DNA of 64,000 nucleotides from the NCBI RefSeq assembly GCF_027887165.1, contig NC_077227.1, forward strand, positions 71,169,752 to 71,233,751, read 5' to 3'. Within the stretch, counting starts at the first letter, position 1. Each line of letters begins with the position of its first letter. Shown one piece after another: positions 56,280 through 64,000 of this stretch. The translations under genes were made by a program, and so were the position numbers. This DNA comes from Monodelphis domestica. Taxonomy: Eukaryota > Chordata > Mammalia > Didelphimorphia > Didelphidae. Below the pieces are notes generated by a model. It saw nothing but the letters and a program-made list of their open reading frames with translations, was not told where the DNA came from and did not search any database.

Positions 56280-56570
56280 ATTAGTATATAATTGATGATA
56301 TAATTTTAATAGTTGTTATAGAAATTGATTATAAATGATAAAATATAACAATGTTATATTATATTTTATATATTATATGATATTATAAAATAGAATAAAT
56401 TTATGGCTCTGTAAATATATATTTATATAAATATTAGAACACTATTATTATATAAACCTATATTTATTATGTAAATTTCTACAAATACATTATTAATAAA
56501 ATGATCCAATTATCGATAAAATTAATTTAAAAAATAAATTTATTAAATTAATTCATAAAAGCACTAGATA
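56280..56570. repeat. AT-rich intronic tract
   Basis: Nearly pure A/T for 290 bases (ATATTATATG, AATTTATTAAATTAAT), inside the 980-base intron. Confidence 0.85.
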
Positions 56571-56664
56571 AGACAAATAGGATCTCTCTCATCTGAGTTC
56601 TGGCTTTCATTTCCTCTGCTCAAGGTCAGTTATAATTATTAAACAGATAACGGACTATTCTTAC

Positions 56665-56763
56665 CTCCATTCTTTTAATTCCTCCAACTCCTCGGCCACC
56701 ATAATAAGAGGCATCCACCGTTGGCCACTTTTTCTTGGGCAATCCATCTTCTTCATCTGAGTC
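56665..56763 (-). CDS. ANTXRL: ANTXR exon: start of conserved cytoplasmic domain
   Basis: The exon is 99 bases, 33 codons, phase 0. It begins with an acidic stretch (DSDEEDG) and continues with [20 protein letters not shown], then GIKRME. This [21 protein letters not shown] core is shared by ANTXR1 and ANTXR2 and marks the ANTXR cytoplasmic domain (Pfam Ant_C type). The two adjacent tyrosines are retained. The donor is GTAAGA (56659-56664) and the acceptor GACTAG. An ancient repeat abuts the acceptor side at about 56770. Confidence 0.94.
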
Positions 56764-56774
56764 CTAGTCAAGTC

Positions 56775-56925
56775 ATGTTAAGACATCGAGCATTTATTAG
56801 GTGCCTGCCAAGTGCCAGGGCATTGCCATGTACTTGTTTTGTACTGGGAACACAAGTAGAGGGCTTTCAAGGAGCTCATAGTCTCATGGGAGGACAACAT
56901 GAAACAACCATGTACAGACAAGGCA
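56775..56925 (+). repeat. Ancient interspersed repeat abutting an exon
   Basis: GCATTTATTAGGTGCCTGCC, AGTGCCAGGGCATTGCCATG, TTTCAAGGAGCTCATAGTCT. It starts within about 12 bases of the 56763 splice acceptor. Confidence 0.55.
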
Positions 56926-57758
56926 TGGATACAGGATAAATTGGACTCCAAGGAGGCAAATGGAATCTGTACACTTGTCTGGGGCTCGCTTGCCAGGTGA
57001 CACAAAATAGCTTGGATAATGCCACGTCCCACAGCATCTCCAGATTGGTTGGCCTCAGCATGGTGTATTGACATGCTAACAGTAAATAAAAACCCTATTG
57101 TTTTCACAGCTGTGGCTCTTCCCTGAGAAGCCTGCGAGCATCATGGTGTCCCCTCCTCTTCTCTCTCCAGGCCACCTTTATTTATATCAACTTTGTATAA
57201 AAGATTCATGAGCACAGTTTGCTTGGGAGGGCACAGACGGCCACACCATGGGAATGAATTGTGCACAGAACAGGCTACTGTCTTGTAGCAGATCAAGTGA
57301 CAGCAAGCTCACGCCAGAAAATCCTTGATTAACTAGGAAAGCAAGGTTCGGGAATGCTCATTCATGGTGATGGTCTTGGGGCCACTGTGAGCAGGCATTC
57401 CAACAGAAGGACGCTACTTATTGAACATTCAAAGTCTTTATTTAATTCAGCAGACAGTTAAACGTTGCCTGATACAGGCAGCCCAAGAATTAGCAATTTG
57501 ATTGGAAAAGTACAGGATTAGCTTGGTTAGGGAGGTGGGTGGGAAGTGTCTGGACAGTCTTGTTCAATTCTAAACCAACCAACACCCCCCTGCTCCCGTT
57601 GGCCTTGCTTTTCTGTCCCTTCTAAGACTGTCATTCTTTTAACTTGCCCCTTTCTCGGTTAGAAAACTAGGGAATAAAAGAAAAAAAGGAGCCTCTTTTC
57701 CTTTAGTTTTGGGGGTTAAATTCTGAATGCTGCTAAAATCAGGATTAATAAGACTTAC
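56926..57758. other. Intronic DNA, no recognised element
   Basis: Unique-looking, no coding signal. Confidence 0.45.
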
Positions 57759-57797
57759 CGCTGGTGGGGGTGGAGGTGGGGGTGGTTCCTTAATCAC
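57759..57797 (-). CDS. ANTXRL: ANTXR micro-exon: proline-rich juxtamembrane linker
   Basis: This 39-base exon encodes 13 residues: VIKE, eight prolines, then Ala. It is too short for ORF searches. Acceptor (ATTCCAG) and donor (GTAAGT, 57753-57758) are both consensus, and its phase 0 ends join the flanking exons exactly. ANTXR1 and ANTXR2 carry a similar Val-Ile-Lys plus proline run just inside the membrane, so position and content both support it. The uninterrupted run of eight prolines is longer than the run I remember in ANTXR1. Confidence 0.88.
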
Positions 57798-57829
57798 CTG
57801 GAATAGATTCAAAAACAGGGTATTAAAGT

Positions 57830-58405
57830 AGGCTTCATGGGCACCCTTTTAGCCTGCTGTAAAAGGCAGGAAGTAAGCAGACTTTCCTCTGAATGAACTC
57901 ATTATTCATTAAAAATATTTCCCTTGTATCAGTTCTAGAGTATCTAATATCCTTAACTGTTTATTCATTGCAAATTAGTGGAAATAACCTGTGGAAACAA
58001 ATACCACCTTTAGTGATAGCTTGGGGAGGATACTGAAACACTTCCCAACCACCTTCTCTTCTGCTTCACTCCAGCCATCTTTTCCTTTTGCTCCCAGCTG
58101 TAAATTTGGATTTTGCCCCTGAGATGCTAAGCATCTATGATAAATTTAATGATATAATATAATAAATAAAGGAGATTTTGCCTCATTTTGCCTGGGATAA
58201 GACCTCCATGTTGAATTTCTGGTTATCTCCACATGATACACTTCATCCCACCCTTTCCAAGTTCCCCTGTAGGTATTTCTTTCCTGAATAGAATATATAC
58301 TCCTTAAGGGCATCACTGTCTCATTCATCACTTGCATCCCAAATACTTAGCAGACAACCTAGAACATAGGAAGCACTTCATTAAAAGTTCTTTCTATTCA
58401 TCCAT
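57830..58405. other. Intronic DNA with an L2-type 3' end
   Basis: TATATACTCCTTAAGGGCAT with AACATAGGAAGCACTTCATT (58290-58390) is an L2 terminus; the rest is unassigned. Confidence 0.45.
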
Positions 58406-58442
58406 CCATCTATCATCTATCTATCTATCTATCTATCCATCC

Positions 58443-58490
<48 letters not shown>

Positions 58491-58529
58491 GTCTGTCTGT
58501 CTATCTGTCTGTCTATCATCTGTCTGTCC

Positions 58530-58588
<59 letters not shown>

Positions 58589-58645
58589 CACCCATCTGTC
58601 TGTCTGTCTATTTATCATGTACCTACCTACCTGCCTATCTATCTT
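58406..58645. repeat. (ATCT)n microsatellite
   Basis: Two long pure CTAT blocks, with GTCT, CATC and ACCT variants between and after them. Confidence 0.96.
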
Positions 58646-58649
58646 TATT

Positions 58650-59095
58650 CTGGATCCTTTCTAATTTTGAAACCATTCTGTTGCCACTGTCTTAACCTAA
58701 AGCTTCTCACAGGACCTATGGCTTCTTTACCCTGGAACATTTAATTATTCCTATGCCTTCTCCACCTGGAATATCCCTCTGCAAAGTCCACTCACTTCTA
58801 CTGATGAGTTTCTCTTGGAGCCTCCATTTTGCAGAGAGACCCAGGCCAGCCTTCATTCTCCTTCCAGGCGTATTTCTGACTTCTGAACTTACAAACTATG
58901 TCTCTGTGTATCTTCTTTTGCTATCTACCTTCATATTTTTCTACTCCCTTCTCTCCCCCCCCCCAACTCCCTTTTGTTTGTTATTTTTCATTAGAATGTG
59001 ACCTCCTTGAGTGCAGGTTATATCTTTTTTTCTTATTACATTTATATCCAAATACTAAGAGTAAGAACTTAATAAATGCTTGCTTCCTTCCTTTT
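58650..59095 (+). repeat. L2 LINE
   Basis: CTATGCCTTCTCCACCTGGA, TTAGAATGTGACCTCCTTGA, GAACTTAATAAATGCTTGCT in L2 order. Confidence 0.7.
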
Positions 59096-59173
59096 GATAT
59101 AAATAAAAATTTATCTTGGAGTCTTTCTGGGATTAGACTGTGTTGGAGGTCCCTCAAATATTTAATTCACAAC

Positions 59174-59289
59174 TTCCTTCCTTCCTTCCTTCCTTCCTTC
59201 CTTCCTTCCTTCCTTCCTTCCTTCCTTCCTTCCTTCCTTCCTTCCTTCCTTCCTTCCTTCCTTCCTTCCTTCCTTCCTTCCTTCCTTCC
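59174..59289. repeat. (CCTT)n microsatellite
   Basis: About 28 nearly perfect TTCC units; the open frames across it are artefacts. Confidence 0.98.
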
Positions 59290-59398
59290 CTTCTAAAGTT
59301 GTCAAATAAGCTAGACCTGCCACTGAAGTAGGCTTTGCCTATTAAGCAAAGGTAATTTTCTGATTATCAGTTTATTGAATTATTCTGATTCATCCAGT

Positions 59399-59594
59399 TT
59401 TTTTTAAACCCTTACCTTCTGTCTTGGAGTCAATACTGTGTATTGGATCCAAGGCAGAAGAGTGGTAAGGGCTAGGCAATGGGGGTCAAGTGACTTGCCC
59501 AGGGTCACACAGCTGGGAAGTGTCTGAGGCCAAATTTGAACCTAGGACCTCCCATCTCTAGGTCTCCTCTCAATCCACTGAGCTACCCAACTGC
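59399..59594 (-). repeat. WSINE1-like SINE with possible target-site duplication
   Basis: CTTACCTTCTGTCTTGGAGT, GGGGTCAAGTGACTTGCCCA, head GAGCTACCCAACTGC. The word TCCAGTTTTTT occurs on both sides (59393 and 59602), a likely duplication. Little diverged. Confidence 0.92.
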
Positions 59595-59614
59595 AAGTCC
59601 GTCCAGTTTTTTAA

Positions 59615-60104
59615 AAATCTTTATAGAAATCTCCACTGTGCAAATAGGTTGAGTTTTTTTAAAAATCAAGTCAGTGGTTTGGAACTCAGAAAGGGCGGGG
59701 TGAAGTATATGGTGTGGAGATGTCCAGAAAATTCCACAGAGGTCTAGTTCTAGGGAAAATGACTCAAAATCTCCCTTATGAGATCCTGGCATCCAAGGGG
59801 CAAGGTCCAAGGTTTTGATAGGAGGGTAAAGGGAAGGATCGCCAAAGTGGAGGCAGCATGAAGAGAAGATGCCTGGTTAATGTACCAGTGTACATTCTGA
59901 GCTAATACTCATCTATTTATTTGTCCTCTTCATTGAGGGGACTGAAAGGATTGCATGGGAGGGGAAGAAGAGAGAGGAGCAAGATGCAGGAGTGGCAATT
60001 AAAACAAGAGAAAAGCTAGTTCTCATTCATGACCCAACCTAACTTCCAATCTGCATGCCTGCATATGGAGGTGTATCTTAAGTACAAAATGGCGGCAAAT
60101 GGGT
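59615..60104. other. Intronic DNA, no recognised element
   Basis: Adjoins the transmembrane exon; an open frame at 59583-59810 has no motif. Confidence 0.4.
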
Positions 60105-60110
60105 ACTTAC

Positions 60111-60206
60111 CACTGTGCAGCAAAGAGGCCAGAACCACCAGAGAAGAGCCAACGCCAATAACAGAAACAGAACCAACAGGGCAATGAAGAGAATCGTTCC
60201 ACTGAG
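60111..60206 (-). CDS. ANTXRL: ANTXR exon: transmembrane segment
   Basis: This exon has 96 bases, exactly 32 codons, with phase 0 at both ends. It starts [14 protein letters not shown] and ends in [12 protein letters not shown]. About 25 hydrophobic residues form the single membrane helix; the WWFWPLCC block at its cytosolic edge is an ANTXR hallmark, and the paired cysteines correspond to sites palmitoylated in studied family members. The second half ([20 protein letters not shown]) is, as I recall it, the same as in ANTXR1. The acceptor is TTTGCAG and the donor GTAAGT (60105-60110). Confidence 0.93.
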
Positions 60207-60211
60207 CTGCA

Positions 60212-60734
60212 AACAAAGGAAATGTCCAGATAGATCACTTCCATGATTGGCAAAAGGGCCAGTGCAGGGGATGCCATTGAAAGGTGTCAAAGGTATAATA
60301 GACAGAATGATGGGTCATCTCTGTTCCATTTAATGTCATAGCTCATCAATTGGATGGCGGGGATTACCATAATTTTCTCCATCAGAGGGGGATGCTGGGA
60401 ATTCCTTATTTTCCCGAGATTTCTATAATAAACAGCTCAGTTTTGCTTGATGGCACACTAAAATAAATTGATTTTATTATAATATATTCCTAGACGCAAC
60501 TACCCAGTCATTGAAACAGGTCATTTAGGTGTAATAATTCTCACCCCGACTCCTTTACCCCCATGGATTCTTAGAGTCAGCTATTTAGAAAACCTGGAAG
60601 ACTCAGGTTCATTAATATACTATAAATTTAGCATATCATTAATATACCTTAAATTAGTTTATGGAGATTTTTTGAGGATTGATATAACATTTAGTAAACT
60701 ATTGACTCACAATGAGAGAAGGACATTGTATAAA
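60212..60734. other. Intronic DNA, no recognised element
   Basis: Unassigned; AT-leaning. Confidence 0.4.
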
Positions 60735-61260
60735 TAATAACAACAATAATTAACACTTCTATAGTGCTTTAAGGTTAATGGAGCATGTTTCTCTCAACGA
60801 CTCTCTGAGGTACATATCCTCATTTTATAAATAAGGAAACAAAAATTCAGAGCTACAGTGATTTGTTTAAGGTCATTTGACTATTAGGTACTAGAATGTC
60901 ATTTTTTTTAGAACCCTTAATTTCTGTCTTAGAATCAATATTGTATTTTGGTTTTAAGGCAGAAGAAGGGCTAGGCAATGGGGGTTAAATGATTTGCCCC
61001 AGGGATCACACAGCTATCTGAGGTCAGATTTGAACCCAGGACCTCAGGGCTTGGCTCTCACTCTGCTGAGCAACCTCATTGCCCTTAATGTGTAGATTTA
61101 AAACGCATGTCTCTTATTTCCACATTTAGTACTCCTTTCCCTGGGAATTAGGAGACTTAACTAAAGTCACACAGCTAGTGTCTTAGGCAGGTTTTGAACC
61201 CAGGCCTCATTGACTCCAAGTCCAGTAACGTGTTCACTAAAATATGCTGCCTCTTATCAG
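60735..61260. repeat. Ther1 SINE, WSINE1-like SINE and MIR in series
   Basis: Plus-strand Ther1 (60745-60900), minus-strand WSINE1-like (60903-61085, GGCAATGGGGGTTAAATGAT), plus-strand MIR fragment (61140-61260, GGTTTTGAACCCAGGCCTCA). Confidence 0.78.
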
Positions 61261-62431
61261 TTTTAGGGTTTCAGATAGGAGAGACCTTTGAAGACATTTA
61301 GTCTTAACTTTCCATTTATATAGTGATCTTAGCCTCTACTTATGAGAAAGATTTTTATGTTCCAAGAAATGAAAAATAGAAAAATATGAGAAAAACTAAG
61401 AGGAGGGGGAAGGGGGAACCCTATTCCTGACTGAGAGATTAAGTGGGGAACTTGAATAGGAAAGCTAGCAGAGGATGTGGGTGAGGAAGGACAATGTTTG
61501 CTTTGCTCCAAGTTAAAACAAAAAGAGAAAAAGGTAGAAATCAGTTGGTTGGAGCTGCATTAAGCAAAGCACAAAAATAATTTGTAAAAGCTATGGGAAG
61601 CTAATGTTGCTGATGGGCAGGGATGTGCAGGGACAAGTGATCATGGAGTCATACCCACATACTTTTCCTTAGATGGAGAAGATTAAGTAAATAGTAGTTA
61701 AGACTGTACAAGTTGGTACCAGATTCAAGAAAAAAGCTAATTGAGCAGACACACCACTCTCTGCTCAGTAACTTCTTCCTGTCTAAATTTCCCATACCCT
61801 GAAATCTCCTATAATCCTGACTTTAAGTGCTTACAGAATTGTTGAGTCTCCACCAGCTGGCACCTGAGTGATGCCTTTTTAGGTATCCAATTCATGGAAG
61901 AACCAATACAAAAGGGGGCTTTCACCCCTCTCTGTAGACTGTAGCCTGAATTTGACAAGAGTCAGAAAATGAGCTTTAGAGAGGATAATAGAAGAAAGAA
62001 AACTTACTGCATCAGTCATGAGAGAGCCCCATGAGAGCTAGAACTGGGGAGCCCAAGAGAAGAAAACAGGAGAAGAAAAGGAAACTGCAGAAATCTGCAA
62101 AATGAGAAGGGAAGTGCTTAATGCAACAAGACTGAACAGGCTTGGAACACACCTGGATTCACATGAGCCCTACCTGGTCTGATCCCCTTAATGAGTGAAT
62201 GGATTTAAGCACTGAACTGTCTGCTAAAGGCCAGGGCATTAAGGATGTGCAGCCAAGGCACCAAGGGAAGAAAGCCAGTGCCTTCAATTTCACGCACTGG
62301 GGCCATATTGAACTAAGCCTTCATTTGTCTCGGTGCTTTGTCACTCATGCTCCTGGAAGAAGCCAGACTCAGGGTCTTTCCTTGTTGAGAGTAATTTATA
62401 AAAAATCTCTTGTGGTTCATAGAGTCTTTAA
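61261..62431. other. Intronic DNA, no recognised element
   Basis: About 1.2 kb of unique-looking, repeat-poor DNA. An open frame at 62199-62444 has no motif. Confidence 0.45.
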
Positions 62432-62631
62432 AACAAACAAATAAACAAATAAACCCTTACTTTCTGTCTTTGAATCAATACTAAGTATTGGTTAAAAGAC
62501 AGAAGAGTGTTAAGGGCTAGGTAATAGGGGTTAAGTGACTTGCCCAAGGTCACACAGCTAGGGAGTGTCTGAGGCTGGATTTGATCCTGGTCCTCTGGAC
62601 TCCAGGTCTGGTGCTCTATCCAGCTGCCCCA
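62432..62631 (-). repeat. WSINE1-like SINE
   Basis: CCCTTACTTTCTGTCTTTGA, GGGGTTAAGTGACTTGCCCA, head GCTCTATCCAGCTGCCCC. Confidence 0.92.
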
Positions 62632-63242
62632 GTTCCACAGAGTTTTGGATCTTCCTTTCTGGCTCATAATCAACAACACACACTCATCCCTGATTGAAAG
62701 TTATCATCATGTTTTATGCAAATAACCTAGAGTCCAATCACTAATTAAAAAAAAAATTCCAATAGTCAATTACTCTTGCTCTGAAAGTAACTTAACCCAA
62801 TGCCAAAAACATCTCCCCTTTTTCACTGGCCCTCCCCTCCCTCTTCCCAGTCTTATTTCTTCTTGGACAGCATTTTCAGGCTAAAGACACGGAAGGTCAT
62901 AAAAGGAAAAAACTTGACCCTGTTCAGGTAGGCTCATTTTCAGGGCCAGTTTGTTTATTCATTAAACCACATATTGATTCCAGTAATATTCCATTAAAAT
63001 ATCAGATGTAGCCATATGACAGAAAGAGGCTTATGGCTTTAACCACAAGACTCCCTCCAAAGATAATACCCCGGGATGCCATCCTAGCCTAAGAGGGAAG
63101 GTGAGCCATTTATTAGAAATGTAATGGAAGAGTTTTATCCTAGGGTTGCTAGCTAGTGTACGGCTTCTCTAGGGGACGGCTCTAGGATTGTAAATTATAG
63201 ACTTAGAGTCACCATATGGAAAAGGAATTAGACCTAGGGTGA
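62632..63242. other. Intronic DNA, no recognised element
   Basis: Unassigned. Confidence 0.4.
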
Positions 63243-63390
63243 TAGGTTCTAGAGCTGCCAGGGACCTCAGAAGGCATCTATTCCCACTCTTATTTTCTGA
63301 CTGAGGAAATGGAGAAATTAAGTGACAATGTCCCAAAGATAGTAAGTGGCAGACCTGGGATTTGAATATAGGTTCTAAGACTAAATCTTG
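63243..63390 (+). repeat. MIR SINE
   Basis: GGTTCTAGAGCTGCCAGGGA, AAGTGGCAGACCTGGGATTT. Confidence 0.75.
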
Positions 63391-63583
63391 TGTTGTTTCC
63401 AGGGTTTTTAAAAAATGTGTCTTAATTTCTACAGTAGAGATCATACTTCCCTCCCTCTAGTAGGGGATCAAGCACTTCCACAACCGAGAGAGAAATACTC
63501 TAAAAAAGAAAAATAGAACTGCCTTTATTGACCTTTCTGGATTGATTCACTGTGACCCAGAGGATCCTTTCCTTAATACTCAC

Positions 63584-63662
63584 ACATTTGGTGCTGGTGA
63601 TACTGACTGAGCTGGAGATGAAGGTGAGTCCCTTGTTCATGCTGACTTGTAGAAAAACCACC
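63584..63662 (-). CDS. ANTXRL: ANTXR exon: end of extracellular Ig-like domain
   Basis: The exon is 79 bases: one base completing a split codon, then 26 codons ending in a Cys codon. It carries QVSMNKGLTFISSSVSITST followed by Lys-Cys, the closing strand of the ANTXR extracellular (Anth_Ig-type) domain just before the membrane. The acceptor is preceded by an unusually clean polypyrimidine tract (63663-63695), and the donor is GTGAGT (63578-63583). The final Cys is in the position of the conserved pre-membrane Cys of ANTXR1 and ANTXR2. The Met-Asn-Lys-Gly wording and VSITST are closer to ANTXRL than to ANTXR1/2 from memory. It leaves phase 0, which fits the next exon. Confidence 0.9.
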
Positions 63663-63699
63663 CTAGAGCAGAGAGAGAGGAAGAGAGGAGAGAGGGTCA

Positions 63700-63991
63700 A
63701 CGTAAGCAGCATCTGTGCATTCCCAGCTTCCCATGAAACCACTCTCTTGCCAGGATAGCAGATCCAGCCTCATTAAAGGCTGAGCTGTGATTGCAGGTGT
63801 TCTCCTGAGTGTTGGGTTCACCACAAGTCAGCTGACTGTACAAAACTAAAGTACATCTTTATTATTTTTGCTAATTTGTAAAACATTCCCAGTGACCTGT
63901 GGGTAGACCACACTTAAACACTGGGAAAGCAGACCCCTGGCATCACAGGAAGGGCATGCAGAGGTTCATAGGCATCCATGCCACACCCGCC
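63700..63991. other. Intronic DNA, no recognised element
   Basis: Short intron of about 330 bases if the edge donor at 63992-63997 is real. Confidence 0.4.
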
Positions 63992-63997
63992 CCTTAC

Positions 63998-64000
63998 CTT
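63998..64000 (-). CDS. ANTXRL: Possible 3' edge of the preceding ANTXR exon
   Basis: On the minus strand the last bases of the window read AAG followed by GTAAGG, a strong splice donor (63992-63997). The next exon begins with one base that completes a split codon, so an upstream exon ending in two codon bases is expected here. Only three exon bases would be inside the window, so this is an inference. Confidence 0.3.

Noticed and set aside
58332..59331. Serine/isoleucine/tyrosine and proline/serine/phenylalanine repeat frames
   Set aside because: Translation of (ATCT)n and (CCTT)n arrays.
61980..62035. A possible extra exon with a donor-like GTAAG pattern near 62.0 kb
   Set aside because: The flanking exons at 63584 and 60206 already join in phase with the family order, so no exon is missing there.

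Overview
The window is vertebrate nuclear DNA, almost certainly from a marsupial. It carries dozens of copies of two tRNA-headed SINE types that I recognise as marsupial (WSINE1-like and Mar1-like CORE-SINEs), plus MIR/Ther-type SINEs, L2 fragments, 5'-truncated L1 3' ends and long pyrimidine microsatellites. The SINE tail variant looks more like Australian marsupials than the opossum Monodelphis, but I cannot name a species. No bacterial features, tRNA or rRNA genes or CRISPR arrays are seen.

Only one protein-coding gene can be supported. It is the 3' part of an anthrax-toxin-receptor (ANTXR) family gene on the minus strand, read from right to left. Seven coding exons with consensus splice sites and one continuous frame were located: 63584-63662 (end of the extracellular Ig-like domain), 60111-60206 (transmembrane segment), 57759-57797 (acidic/proline juxtamembrane), 56665-56763 and 55517-55684 and 52913-52993 (conserved cytoplasmic domain), and 21006-21242 (proline-rich C-terminus and stop). 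A possible further donor site sits at the right edge. The 265 encoded residues are uninterrupted. The sequence is intermediate between ANTXR1 and ANTXR2, and its C-terminus and Ig-end motif favour the third paralogue, ANTXRL. The von Willebrand A domain and signal peptide would lie beyond position 64000.

Layout: 1-17450 is intergenic and repeat-rich (two related LTR-like repeats, nested DNA-transposon remnants, and a 1 kb satellite with a higher-order period near 176-199 bp). About 17450-21005 is a plausible 3' UTR with tandem AATAAA signals on the minus strand. 21243-52912 is a 31.7 kb intron holding most of the mobile elements, a CpG-rich patch at 26.4-27.0 kb and two long composite pyrimidine tracts. 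52994-63583 holds the shorter introns. The rest is ordinary repeat-rich mammalian sequence. I found no convincing novel system; the most useful observations are the intact ANTXRL-type cytoplasmic tail, the nested repeat chronology and the higher-order satellite.
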